Positions 1 through 7,772 of a stretch of DNA of 64,000 nt are shown here, in pieces. The DNA is from Rhizobium mesosinicum (GTDB taxonomy: Bacteria > Pseudomonadota > Alphaproteobacteria > Rhizobiales > Rhizobiaceae). The DNA lies in assembly GCF_019511345.1 (NCBI RefSeq), contig NZ_JAEUAK010000014.1, positions 89,476 to 153,475 on the forward strand, read 5' to 3'. Numbering within the stretch: the first letter of the stretch is position 1; the number at the start of each line of letters is the position of its first letter. The notes under the pieces were generated by a model that was not told where the DNA came from, did not search any database, and saw only the letters and a list, made by a program, of their open reading frames with translations. The translations under genes and the position numbers were made by a program.

Positions 1-141
1 TATTTTATAAGGGGAAAGGCGATGTTGGGTCGTATTCGGTACTGCGAAAGGGGCTCGCAGGCGACTGAACTCTACACACATGCCACGAAGATGAGATGGC
101 CGGAAAATAGCGAGTCGGAACCCGGCCCGCAAGAGGGCTGC

Positions 142-170
142 TTAAAATGTCTGAAATTTAACCTCGTCAA
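142..170 (-). promoter_or_regulatory. candidate leftward promoter
   Basis: Read on the minus strand there is a TTGACG -35 element (165-170), a 17-base spacer and a TTTTAA -10 element (142-147). It lies just past the hemJ stop and points out of the window. In related rhizobia the gene beyond hemJ is rho, so this could be the rho promoter with a leader of more than 140 bases. The gene itself is not visible here. Confidence 0.5.
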
Positions 171-180
171 CGCCCGGCTC

Positions 181-717
181 TCAAAAAGGTTTCACTACCA
201 CCAGGATGACGATGAGGATCATCAGTGCCGTCGGCGCCTCGTTCATGAAGCGCCAGTAACGCGCCGAGCGACGGTTTTCATCCCGTTCGAACGCCCGCAC
301 AGCTCTGCTGAAAAAGACATGGACGATGGTCAGGAGAACAACCAACCCGATCTTCGCATGAAGCCAGCCGCCATGGAAACCATAGACCGACCAGGCGAGA
401 TAAAGACCAAGGATCCAGGTCAGCATCATCGCCGGGTTCATGATGATCTTGAGCAGCCGGCGCTCCATCACCTTGAAGGTCTCGGATTGAACCGAACCAG
501 GTTCTGCATCCGTGTGGTAGATGAAAAGACGAGGCATGTAGAAAAGCCCAGCCATCCACGAAATCACGGCGATGATATGGAGGGCTTTGATCCATAGATA
601 GAGATTATCAGGGTTCCAGACGAAGAGCGCGACAGCCAGAAGAGCGAAGAAGGCGAGCGCAAAATGCGCACGCCGGCGTGCGTAGGCACCCGCCTTTTGA
701 TTCGTCTGCTTTTCCAT
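181..717 (-). CDS. hemJ: HemJ-type protoporphyrinogen oxidase
   Basis: This 178-residue integral membrane protein is expected to oxidise protoporphyrinogen IX to protoporphyrin IX, the penultimate step of haem synthesis. About five hydrophobic segments are visible (near residues 20, 45, 90, 120 and 160). The second carries the family hallmark HIIAVISWMAGLFYMPRLF, with the His implicated in haem binding. I chose the ATG at 717 because it overlaps the hemE stop (TGATG), which suggests translational coupling; an in-frame GTG lies one codon upstream. Coupling to hemE supports the haem role. Family membership is clear; activity is inferred. Confidence 0.9.
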   Translation of the reverse strand: MEKQTNQKAGAYARRRAHFALAFFALLAVALFVWNPDNLYLWIKALHIIAVISWMAGLFYMPRLFIYHTDAEPGSVQSETFKVMERRLLKIIMNPAMMLTWILGLYLAWSVYGFHGGWLHAKIGLVVLLTIVHVFFSRAVRAFERDENRRSARYWRFMNEAPTALMILIVILVVVKPF

Positions 718-1754
718 CACACAGCCCCCGTGGCGCGCACGCGCTCCACAAGAAGGCGTACATTCTCCGGATCCGCTTGCGGCGTGATGCCATGCCCGAG
801 ATTGAAGATCAGCGGTCCGTTTCCGAGCGCTTGAAGAATGTCGTCGATACCTTCCTCCAGCGAACGACCGCCAGCCACGACACGCATCGGATCGAGATTG
901 CCCTGCACTGGTCCATCCTTCTGTAGCTCGGCCGCAAAGGCAAGTGGTACGGACCAGTCGAGCCCGATCGCATCTGCTCCCGTCTTCTGCCGGTAAGTTT
1001 TAAGCAGGTAGCCAGCACCTTTGGCAAAGGCGATGATCCGCGCCTGCGGCCGGCGCGCCCGGATCGAGGCGATCATCCGCGCCACGGGACGGATCGCGAA
1101 AGCTTCAAATTCCCTCTCGCCAAGAACACCAGCCCAGGAATCGAAAATCTGCACCGCATCAGCGCCCGCATCGATCTGTGCAACGAGATAGTCGGCAGAG
1201 ACATCCGCAAGCAGCATCAGCAGATGTTCGAAGGCGCGTGGGTGCTTGTAGGCGAAGAGGCGGGCGGGCGCCTGATCCGGCGTGCCGTGACCGGCAATCA
1301 TATAGGTCGCTACCGTCCAGGGCGCGCCGCAAAAACCAAGGAGGGTTGTCTCGGAGGGCAACTCATTCCTGAGACGCTTCACCGTCTCAAGGACTGGCTG
1401 CAGGTAATCGACAACGCCCTCTCCATCCAAGCCCGCGATACCCGTCTCGTCGATCGGATCCATTTCAGGACCATGCCCCTCGGCAAAGCGCACATTGCGC
1501 TTCATCGCATCAGGGACGACCAGAATATCGGAAAATAAGATGGCTGCATCAAAGCCATAGCGGCGTATCGGCTGAAGTGTGACCTCGACGGCATGATCAG
1601 GTGAGTAACAGAGATCGAGGAAACTTCCCGCTTTGGCGCGTGTTTCCCTGTACTCGGGCAGGTAGCGTCCTGCCTGTCTCATGAGCCAGACGGGAGGGGG
1701 CGTCAGAGTCTCCCCATCAAGAACCCGCATGATTTTCCGGCGCGTTTCACTCAA
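717..1754 (-). CDS. hemE: uroporphyrinogen decarboxylase
   Basis: HemE removes four carboxyl groups from uroporphyrinogen III to give coproporphyrinogen III in the cytoplasm. At 345 residues it has the normal family length. The N-terminal signature PVWLMRQAGRYLPEYRE and the GFCGAPWT motif are intact. The frame opens with TTG preceded by GGAAG; the next ATG is eight codons inside, so the start is either TTG (used here, matching usual homologue length) or that ATG. It is transcribed away from the putative origin, with hemJ directly coupled downstream. A hemE-adjacent origin is a known alphaproteobacterial arrangement. Confidence 0.97.
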   Translation of the reverse strand: MSETRRKIMRVLDGETLTPPPVWLMRQAGRYLPEYRETRAKAGSFLDLCYSPDHAVEVTLQPIRRYGFDAAILFSDILVVPDAMKRNVRFAEGHGPEMDPIDETGIAGLDGEGVVDYLQPVLETVKRLRNELPSETTLLGFCGAPWTVATYMIAGHGTPDQAPARLFAYKHPRAFEHLLMLLADVSADYLVAQIDAGADAVQIFDSWAGVLGEREFEAFAIRPVARMIASIRARRPQARIIAFAKGAGYLLKTYRQKTGADAIGLDWSVPLAFAAELQKDGPVQGNLDPMRVVAGGRSLEEGIDDILQALGNGPLIFNLGHGITPQADPENVRLLVERVRATGAV

Positions 1755-1794
1755 GCGCTTCTTCCCTATAAAAATCCAAAGATATCTAAAAGGT

Positions 1795-1823
1795 TTTTAT
1801 TTCTTAGAGTCGGTGTCTATCAA
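1795..1823 (-). promoter_or_regulatory. candidate hemE promoter
   Basis: On the minus strand TTGATA (1818-1823) and ATAAAA (1795-1800) are separated by 17 bases, about 40 bases upstream of the hemE TTG start. The element sits inside the AT-rich part of the origin, so transcription could influence local unwinding. It is supported by sequence resemblance only. Confidence 0.4.
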
Positions 1824-1972
1824 GGATTAAAATCCATCCACTGCCGGCGCGATCTGTCACGCAGGTGGAGTTAATGGGAATCGAAATTCGTATATTTGGG
1901 TTTAAAGCGGTAGAAAATTCGAATACCGCAGGAATTCCAGAAGGTTCCAGGAATTCATCTCGCCACCCATCT

Positions 1973-1981
1973 TGTGGATAA
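1973..1981 (-). promoter_or_regulatory. DnaA box 1
   Basis: This is an exact match to the 9-base DnaA box TTATCCACA on the minus strand, inside the hemE-proximal intergenic region. Confidence 0.8.
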
Positions 1982-2061
1982 GCTGTGCATCGTTTCGGGA
2001 AGCCTGACCACAATCCCCATACTCCACAAGCGCCTCTGAGACGGCCTCCGAGAATTCCGGA

Positions 2062-2070
2062 TGTGGATAA
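2062..2070 (-). promoter_or_regulatory. DnaA box 2
   Basis: This is a second exact TTATCCACA on the minus strand, 89 bases from the first and in the same orientation. Two perfect boxes within 100 bases are unlikely by chance in DNA of this composition. Confidence 0.8.
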
Positions 2071-2155
2071 GGAGGCATGTTTTCCCTTGCCTCGATCCCG
2101 GCCACGCCATTAGCTCTTCCCTGTCCAGTCTTTTCAACAGGCAGCGGAAAATAGC

Positions 2156-2977
2156 GTGGAGAACAGAACGAACTTCTTCCATCTGCATCTGATTTCTGAC
2201 TCGACCGGCGAGACTCTGATCTCCGCCGGCCGAGCCGCCTCGGCTCAGTTCAAGTCTTCTCAGCCGATCGAGCATGTCTATCCGCTGATCCGGAACCGCA
2301 AACAGCTGATGCCTGTGCTTCAGGCGATCGATAACGAACCTGGCATTGTTCTCTACACGATCGTTGATCCGGAGCTTGCCAGCATCATTGATGAACGCTG
2401 CGCGGAAATGGGCGTTGCCTCGGTCAATGTTCTGGAGCCTGTCATCGGCGCGTTCCAGATCTATCTCGGCGCTCCCTCCAGAAGACGGGTGGGCGCTCAG
2501 CACGTGATGAATGCCGGCTATTTCGCGCGCATCGAAGCGTTGAATTACACCATGGACCATGACGACGGTCAGATGCCGGAGGATTACAATGAAGCCGATG
2601 TTGTCATCGTCGGCATCAGCCGTACGTCGAAGACGCCGACCAGCATCTATCTCGCAAACCGTGGCATCAAGACTGCGAATATTCCGATCGTTTATGGTGT
2701 GCCTTTACCCGATGCATTGGCGACGGCGACCAAACCGCTGATTGTCTGCCTCATCGCCACTACGGATCGGATTTCTCAGGTGCGCGAAAATCGTCTGCTC
2801 GGATCGACGCAGGGCTTCGACCGGGAGCACTATACCGACCGTGCAGCAATCTCGGAGGAGCTGAAATATGCGCGCTCTCTTTGCGCTCGCCATAACTGGC
2901 CAATGATCGACGTCACCCGGCGCTCGATCGAGGAAACGGCAGCGGCTATCGTTGCCCTGCGTCCGAAGCTGCGTTAA
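2156..2977 (+). CDS. pyruvate phosphate dikinase regulatory protein (kinase/phosphotransferase)
   Basis: This 273-residue protein of the former DUF299 family is a bifunctional serine/threonine kinase and pyrophosphorylase. It is expected to inactivate and reactivate pyruvate phosphate dikinase (or PEP synthase) in the cytoplasm. The N-terminal HLISDSTGETL block and the nucleotide-binding motif VGISRTSKTPTS (from about residue 152) are intact. The start is a GTG at 2156. It is the first rightward gene from the putative origin, followed by maf after 35 bases. Whether the target is PPDK or PEP synthase cannot be told from this window; rhizobia usually have PPDK. Confidence 0.93.
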   Translation: MENRTNFFHLHLISDSTGETLISAGRAASAQFKSSQPIEHVYPLIRNRKQLMPVLQAIDNEPGIVLYTIVDPELASIIDERCAEMGVASVNVLEPVIGAFQIYLGAPSRRRVGAQHVMNAGYFARIEALNYTMDHDDGQMPEDYNEADVVIVGISRTSKTPTSIYLANRGIKTANIPIVYGVPLPDALATATKPLIVCLIATTDRISQVRENRLLGSTQGFDREHYTDRAAISEELKYARSLCARHNWPMIDVTRRSIEETAAAIVALRPKLR

Positions 2978-3012
2978 GCGCTGAACGACTGAATCGCTCC
3001 CGAGGACCTTGA

Positions 3013-3612
3013 ATGACACCAAAGCTCGTGCTCGCATCATCAAGCCCATTCCGGCGGATGCTGATGGAAAATGCCGGTCTGGCCTTTGAAGCGCATGCCG
3101 CTAACGTCGATGAACGGGCAATCGAGGCGCCTTTGGAAAAATCGGGCGCCACGCCGGATGAGGTGGCGCTTGTTCTTGCCGAAGCGAAGGCGGATGAGGT
3201 CAGCCGGCGCTTTAGAGGAGCGCTCGCCATCGGCTCGGACCAGACGATGTCGCTTGCCGCTCAGGTCTTTCACAAGCCGAAGGATATGGCGGACGCTGCC
3301 AATCATCTGAGGATGCTCGGCGGCAGAACACATCGGTTGAACAGCGCGGTTGCGATTGTCAGAGATGGTGAAGTCTTATGGCGGCATGTGGCGCATGCGG
3401 AACTGACGATGCGTCCGCTGACCGATGATTTTATTGCCCGCCATTTAAGGCGCGTGGGACCAAAGGCTCTGGCAAGCGTCGGTGCCTATCAGCTTGAAGG
3501 GGAGGGGATACAACTGTTCGAGAAGATCGATGGAGATTATTTCACGATCCTCGGTCTGCCGATGTTGCCTCTCCTTGCTAAACTCCGGGAACTGGATGCG
3601 ATCGATGGATGA
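3013..3612 (+). CDS. maf: Maf-family nucleotide pyrophosphatase
   Basis: Maf proteins hydrolyse non-canonical or modified nucleoside triphosphates and are linked to septum formation. This 199-residue protein has the N-terminal signature LASSSPFRRMLM and the internal SDQTMSL and YQLEGEGIQLF blocks of the family. The stop overlaps the aroE start by 8 bases, so the two are likely translationally coupled. The exact subfamily (dTTP/UTP or m7GTP type) is not resolved here. Confidence 0.92.
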   Translation: MTPKLVLASSSPFRRMLMENAGLAFEAHAANVDERAIEAPLEKSGATPDEVALVLAEAKADEVSRRFRGALAIGSDQTMSLAAQVFHKPKDMADAANHLRMLGGRTHRLNSAVAIVRDGEVLWRHVAHAELTMRPLTDDFIARHLRRVGPKALASVGAYQLEGEGIQLFEKIDGDYFTILGLPMLPLLAKLRELDAIDG

Positions 3613-4462
3613 TTCACGTGAAACACATGGGCCGAAAGCGTTTGTCACGGGCTTTCCCGTCAAACACTCGCGCTCACCATTGATCCACGGCTACTGGCTG
3701 AAGACGCTCGATCTGCCGGGCAGCTATCAAGCGCACGAGGTCGCCCCCGAAGGTTTCGCAGATTTCATCGTCTCGTTAAGGAGCGGTAGCGCCGGTTTCG
3801 TTGGCGGTAATATCACGATTCCGCATAAGGAGATGGCGTTCAAACTGGCCGACCAACCGGACGAGCTTTCAGAAGAACTCGGCGCATCGAATACGCTATG
3901 GCTAAAGGATGGAAAAATTCTTGCGACCAACACGGACGGCCGCGGCTTTACCGCCAATCTCGATGAACGCCGCCCCGGATGGGACCGGCATGACCGGGTC
4001 GTCGTCTTGGGTGCCGGCGGCGCGAGTCGCGCTGTCATTCAGGCGGTCCGCGACCGCGGCTTCAAAGAAATCCACGTCGTCAACCGTACAGTCGAGCGCG
4101 CACAGGAACTGGCCGACCGCTTCGGCCCGAAGGTCCATGCACATCCGACCGCAGCACTCGCCGAAGTGATAACCGGAGCAGGGCTGTTCATCAACACCAC
4201 CTCTCTCGGCATGGACGGGGAGGCGGCACCCACAATCGATTTCTCTCCGATGCTTTCCGACGCGGTCGTTACCGATATCGTCTACGTGCCTTTGAAAACA
4301 TCGATCCTCGCCCAGGCAGAAGAACAGGGATTTGCGATCGTCGATGGCCTCGGTATGCTTTTGCATCAGGCGGTACCGGGATTTGAAAAGTGGTTCGGCA
4401 GGCGCCCTGTCGTCGATGAAACACTGCGAGCTCTCATCATCGCGGATATGGAAAAACACTGA
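3605..4462 (+). CDS. aroE: shikimate dehydrogenase
   Basis: AroE reduces 3-dehydroshikimate to shikimate with NADPH in the aromatic amino-acid pathway. The 285-residue protein has the substrate-binding FPVKHSRSPLIHGYW near residue 18, the catalytic NITIPHKE block and the NADP-binding VVLGAGGASRAV. The frame is open further upstream, but the ATG at 3605 gives the usual N-terminus and an 8-base overlap with maf. The ATG of coaE begins on its last base. It may also feed the trp genes about 14 kb away metabolically. Confidence 0.95.
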   Translation: MDDSRETHGPKAFVTGFPVKHSRSPLIHGYWLKTLDLPGSYQAHEVAPEGFADFIVSLRSGSAGFVGGNITIPHKEMAFKLADQPDELSEELGASNTLWLKDGKILATNTDGRGFTANLDERRPGWDRHDRVVVLGAGGASRAVIQAVRDRGFKEIHVVNRTVERAQELADRFGPKVHAHPTAALAEVITGAGLFINTTSLGMDGEAAPTIDFSPMLSDAVVTDIVYVPLKTSILAQAEEQGFAIVDGLGMLLHQAVPGFEKWFGRRPVVDETLRALIIADMEKH

Positions 4463-5058
4463 TGCTGAAGATCGGCCTTACCGGCTCCATCGGAATGGGC
4501 AAGTCGACGGCGGCGAAGCTCTTTGCTGAAGCCGGTGTCGCCGTCAACGATTCAGATGCTGTCGTGCATGATCTCTATGCAGGCGAGGCGGCACCTCTGG
4601 TGGATGCGGCTTTCCCCGGCACGATGAAAAACGGTGTTATCGACCGACAGGAACTTGGTCGGCAACTTGCTCGAGATCCAGCTGGCTTCAAGCGGCTGGA
4701 AAAGATTGTTCATCCCCTGGTGCGCAAGCAGGAGAATGAATTCGTGGCGCGGCAGAAAAAGGCGGGGACAGATATGGTGGTGCTCGACATCCCCCTGCTT
4801 TTCGAAACCGGCGCCGATCAGAGAGTGGATGTCATTGTCGTTGTCAGCGCCGATCCACAGATTCAGCGGGAGAGGGTGCTTGCGCGCCCGAACATGACGG
4901 AAGAAAAATTCAATATGATTCTCTCCCGCCAGATGTCGGATGAGGAGAAACGCCGTCGGGCCGACTACATCGTGGATAGCAGCCACGCCATAGAGACGAC
5001 GAGAGAACAAGTGGCAGATATCGTCGCCGACCTGAAGAAGCGGATAACGAAGGAATAA
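4462..5058 (+). CDS. coaE: dephospho-CoA kinase
   Basis: CoaE phosphorylates the 3'-hydroxyl of dephospho-CoA, the last step of coenzyme A synthesis. The 198-residue protein opens with a textbook P-loop (GLTGSIGMGKSTAA) and has the LDIPLLFETG block. The start overlaps the aroE stop by one base (TGATG). coaA, for the first step, is also in this window on the other strand (43940-44935). Confidence 0.95.
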   Translation: MLKIGLTGSIGMGKSTAAKLFAEAGVAVNDSDAVVHDLYAGEAAPLVDAAFPGTMKNGVIDRQELGRQLARDPAGFKRLEKIVHPLVRKQENEFVARQKKAGTDMVVLDIPLLFETGADQRVDVIVVVSADPQIQRERVLARPNMTEEKFNMILSRQMSDEEKRRRADYIVDSSHAIETTREQVADIVADLKKRITKE

Positions 5059-5065
5059 GTCCCAC

Positions 5066-5782
5066 ATGCGTGAAATCATTTTCGATACGGAAACCACCGG
5101 CCTCGACAACCGCATGGACCGCATCATCGAAATCGGCGGCATCGAACTCTTCAATCATTTTCCGACAGGAAGGACGCTTCACCTTTTCGTCAATCCGGGT
5201 GATCAGAAGGTTCACCCGGACGCGCTCGCCGTCCACGGCATCACCGACGAATTTCTGAAGGACAAGCCGCCTTTCGCTGAGGTCGTCGAGCAGATCCTGG
5301 AATTCTTCGGCGATGGCAAATGGATCGCCCATAACGCCACCTTCGATATGGGCTTTGTGAACGCCGAGCTTGCCAGGCTCGGCCTGCCGCCGATTCTGCC
5401 CGATCGCGTCGTCGACACGCTCTCGCTTGCCCGCCGCAAGCATCCAATGGGGCCGAACTCGCTCGACGCTCTCTGCCGCCGCTACGGCATCGACAACTCG
5501 CACCGCACCAAACACGGCGCTCTTCTCGACTCCGAACTTCTTGCTGAAGTCTATATCGAGATGATTGGCGGCCGGCAGGCCGCATTGGGGCTCGGCGTCG
5601 CAGGATCTGCGAGCCAGAGCAAGGACGATGCCGAGGTCGAAGAAGTCGTGGTCTCTGCCATCATGGAGAGGCCGCGGCCGCTGGCGCCGCGATTGAGCGA
5701 AGCGGAAGCCGAGGCTCATGCGGCCCTGATCGCCAAGCTCGGTCAAAAGGCCGTCTGGTCGAAATATGATCAGCTCAACTGA
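5066..5782 (+). CDS. dnaQ: DNA polymerase III epsilon subunit
   Basis: DnaQ is the 3'-5' proofreading exonuclease of the replicative polymerase. The 238-residue protein has the DEDDh exonuclease motifs: FDTETTGL (Exo I) at residue 5, HNATFDMGF (Exo II) near residue 92 and HGALLDSELL (Exo III) near residue 150. A variable C-terminal tail follows, consistent with the alpha-binding region. It lies 7 bases after coaE and closes the block, followed by a strong bidirectional terminator. Confidence 0.95.
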   Translation: MREIIFDTETTGLDNRMDRIIEIGGIELFNHFPTGRTLHLFVNPGDQKVHPDALAVHGITDEFLKDKPPFAEVVEQILEFFGDGKWIAHNATFDMGFVNAELARLGLPPILPDRVVDTLSLARRKHPMGPNSLDALCRRYGIDNSHRTKHGALLDSELLAEVYIEMIGGRQAALGLGVAGSASQSKDDAEVEEVVVSAIMERPRPLAPRLSEAEAEAHAALIAKLGQKAVWSKYDQLN

Positions 5783-5787
5783 AAATA

Positions 5788-5815
5788 AAAATGCCCGGGT
5801 TTCGCCGGGCATTTG
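5788..5815. terminator. bidirectional terminator dnaQ/secB
   Basis: The 8-base stem ATGCCCGG/CCGGGCAT has a 6-base loop and is flanked by A and T runs. It lies between the convergent dnaQ and secB genes and can act in both directions. Confidence 0.8.
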
Positions 5816-5841
5816 AACTTGGGAGAGCCTGCAAAACCGGC

Positions 5842-6324
5842 TCAGTTCGGAACGGCCTGAACCTTGGAGCGGGCCTGTTCTTCGGCGACGCGCTGTGCAA
5901 ACATCTGTGCGAAATCGATCGGGTCGATCATCAGCGGCGGGAAGCCGCCATTGCGGGTGACGTCGGCAACGATCTGGCGGGCAAACGGGAAAAGCATGCG
6001 CGGGCACTCGATGAAGAGAACCGGCAGCATGTGCTCCTGGGGAAAGCCGGCAACGCGAAAGACGCCGCCATAGACGAGCTCGGTATGGAAGACCGTCTTG
6101 TCGCCTTCCTTGGCTTCAGCGATCAGCGAAAGCACGACATCGAAATCCGTGTCGGACAGCGGATTGGCATTGACGTTCACATTGATGTTGATCGCCGGTG
6201 CCTTGTCGCGGGCCTGAAGGGAGCGGGGTGCGCCCGGGTTTTCGAAGGAAAGATCCTTGACGTACTGGGCAAGGATCGAAAGGGTCGGGCTCGCTGCGCC
6301 GTTGCTGTTGTTGTCGTCTGCCAT
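5842..6324 (-). CDS. secB: protein-export chaperone SecB
   Basis: SecB keeps preproteins unfolded and delivers them to SecA. The 160-residue acidic protein has the family core YVKDLSFENPGAP near residue 21 and a hydrophobic central region; the length is normal. I chose the ATG at 6324, which has GAGGAAA about 7 bases upstream, over an in-frame ATG at 6345 that has no ribosome site. A promoter-like TTGTAA, 16 bases, TTAGAT lies upstream on the minus strand (6359-6386). Confidence 0.95.
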   Translation of the reverse strand: MADDNNSNGAASPTLSILAQYVKDLSFENPGAPRSLQARDKAPAININVNVNANPLSDTDFDVVLSLIAEAKEGDKTVFHTELVYGGVFRVAGFPQEHMLPVLFIECPRMLFPFARQIVADVTRNGGFPPLMIDPIDFAQMFAQRVAEEQARSKVQAVPN

Positions 6325-6358
6325 GGGCTTTTCCTCGAGGGGCATTGGATGGTGCCGC

Positions 6359-6386
6359 CATCTAACATTTCGGGGAGGGGCTTACA
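6359..6386 (-). promoter_or_regulatory. candidate secB promoter
   Basis: On the minus strand TTGTAA and TTAGAT are 16 bases apart, about 35 bases before the secB start codon. This is based on pattern resemblance only. Confidence 0.35.
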
Positions 6387-6421
6387 ACCCTGGGCCCTTG
6401 GGCGGTTTTGCGTGCCTCGGC

Positions 6422-6940
6422 CTAGTCGCCGAGCCTTTTGCGGGACCAGGGCGACTTTCCGTTCGGTTGCCGATGATAGTCCTCTTCATCAAGATCGACC
6501 ACCTTTGAATCGCCTGGCTTGCCCGACCGGCTCTGAAAATCCGGACGCGAGGATGAGGAGAAGCCCCTACTGCCGGGGTCGACGACAACGAAACGCTTTG
6601 CAATCGACCGCCAAAGCAGGTTTCGAACCTGCGGAATAAGAAGCAGGATCGCCAGTATATCCGAGAGAAAGCCCGGGATGATGAAGAGCAGCGCGGCGAT
6701 TACGTTCATCGCCGGATTGAGCAATTCCCGTCCGGGCATGGTACCGCTGCGCCCTTCAGCGGACATGCGGCGCAGGATACTGATCCCTTGCCGGCGCAAG
6801 AGAAACGAGCCGAGGACAAAACCCAGCACGACAAGCGCCAGCGTCGCAGCAAGTCCGACTGCGCGGCCGACAATCACGAACCCCGCAATCTCGGCAAGCG
6901 GCAGAAGCAGCGCGAAAACCGGCAGCATGGAAAAACGCAT
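6422..6940 (-). CDS. fxsA: FxsA family membrane protein
   Basis: This 172-residue protein matches FxsA, a small cytoplasmic-membrane protein whose E. coli member eases exclusion of phage T7 by F plasmids when in excess. Hydrophobic segments lie at about residues 4-23, 27-48 and 78-102, with the family motif LLRRQG after the second. The tail is hydrophilic and rich in Ser, Arg and Asp. It is divergent from timA. The physiological role in rhizobia is unknown. Confidence 0.85.
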   Translation of the reverse strand: MRFSMLPVFALLLPLAEIAGFVIVGRAVGLAATLALVVLGFVLGSFLLRRQGISILRRMSAEGRSGTMPGRELLNPAMNVIAALLFIIPGFLSDILAILLLIPQVRNLLWRSIAKRFVVVDPGSRGFSSSSRPDFQSRSGKPGDSKVVDLDEEDYHRQPNGKSPWSRKRLGD

Positions 6941-6999
6941 CTCTTTCTCCTTGGCGTCCCGGGCTTCCTCTTGGCACTGGCGAAGATACCAGCCATGAT

Positions 7000-7027
7000 T
7001 TGAATCATTCGTATAGCCGGACTATAT
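7000..7027 (+). promoter_or_regulatory. candidate timA promoter
   Basis: TTGAAT (7000-7005), a 16-base spacer and CTATAT (7022-7027) fit the alphaproteobacterial housekeeping pattern. The -10 element lies across an upstream in-frame ATG at 7026, so that ATG cannot be in the mRNA. This supports the downstream start at 7068. Confidence 0.5.
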
Positions 7028-7067
7028 GGGGTTAGATATTAGGGATGTTAACAGCGAACGGCGGGAT

Positions 7068-7772
7068 ATGAGTTCAAACGACTTCATCACTTTGTTTTTC
7101 TTGGTGGCGGCGGTGCTGATTTTCTTTCAGCTTCGGTCCGTTCTTGGACGCCGCACCGGAAATGAGAAGCCGCCGCGTGATCTCTATACACCACGGGATG
7201 CCGCGCAGAACGATGCGGCCGATGTCGGCAAGGTCGTAACCCTGCCGCGGCGGGATGTGAACGGCGAAGAGGAAGATCGTTTCTCTGCCATCGACGCTTT
7301 CGCACCGGCCGGCACGCCGCTGAACGAATCGCTGCGCGCGCTCAGCAGAACCGATGCCTCCTTCGACCCGAAGGAATTCTTGAATGGCGCCCGCATGGCC
7401 TACGAGATGATCGTCATGGCCTTTGCTGATGGCGACCGCAAAACGCTAAAGAATCTTCTCTCCCGGGAGGTCTATGATGGCTTCGACGCGGCGATCAGCG
7501 ATCGCGAAAACAAGGGCGAGAAGATGAAGTCCACCTTCGTGGGCATCGACAAGGCCGAGATCACCCATGCCGAGACCAAGGGCAGCGAGGCACAAATCAC
7601 CGTGCGGATCATCAGCCAGATGATCTCAGCGACCTACGACAAGAGCGACGTGCTGATCGATGGCGATGCCGAAAATGTCGCCGAGGTCAACGATCTCTGG
7701 ACCTTCGCTCGCGACACGCGATCGCGCGACCCCAACTGGAAACTCGTTGCGACCGAATCGGAACATGAGTGA
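7068..7772 (+). CDS. timA: Tim44-like membrane-anchored protein (TimA family)
   Basis: The 234-residue protein has an N-terminal transmembrane segment (about residues 6-22, DFITLFFLVAAVLIFFQL), a charged linker and a Tim44-like domain over the C-terminal half, from about residue 90. The domain resembles the mitochondrial import subunit Tim44; bacterial members are inner-membrane proteins with no settled role. I chose the ATG at 7068 because the membrane anchor follows directly and the candidate promoter overlaps the alternative start. The stop overlaps the mltA start by 8 bases. Confidence 0.82.
   Translation: MSSNDFITLFFLVAAVLIFFQLRSVLGRRTGNEKPPRDLYTPRDAAQNDAADVGKVVTLPRRDVNGEEEDRFSAIDAFAPAGTPLNESLRALSRTDASFDPKEFLNGARMAYEMIVMAFADGDRKTLKNLLSREVYDGFDAAISDRENKGEKMKSTFVGIDKAEITHAETKGSEAQITVRIISQMISATYDKSDVLIDGDAENVAEVNDLWTFARDTRSRDPNWKLVATESEHE

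Larger units (their letters stand above)
1755..2155. other. putative chromosomal origin (oriC) region
   Basis: This 401-base gene-free interval lies between the divergent hemE and PPDK-regulator genes. It holds two perfect DnaA boxes (TGTGGATAA at 1973-1981 and 2062-2070, same orientation), an AT-rich tract at 1766-1808 and two GANTC methylation sites (in 1801-1812 and near 1880). A dyad of GAATTCC (1932-1938) and GGAATTC (1950-1956) is also present. Origins beside hemE are known in Caulobacter and rhizobia. Most genes on either side read away from this point. Origin function itself is inferred. Confidence 0.75.

Noticed and set aside
22..597. 191-codon plus-strand frame at the left edge
   Set aside because: Most of it is antisense to hemJ; the rest covers the leader region and has no homology that I recognise.
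2013..2030. Further DnaA-like sequences (around ACCACA and TCCACA) in the origin gap
   Set aside because: They differ from the consensus at two or three positions, including core bases; I kept only the two perfect boxes.
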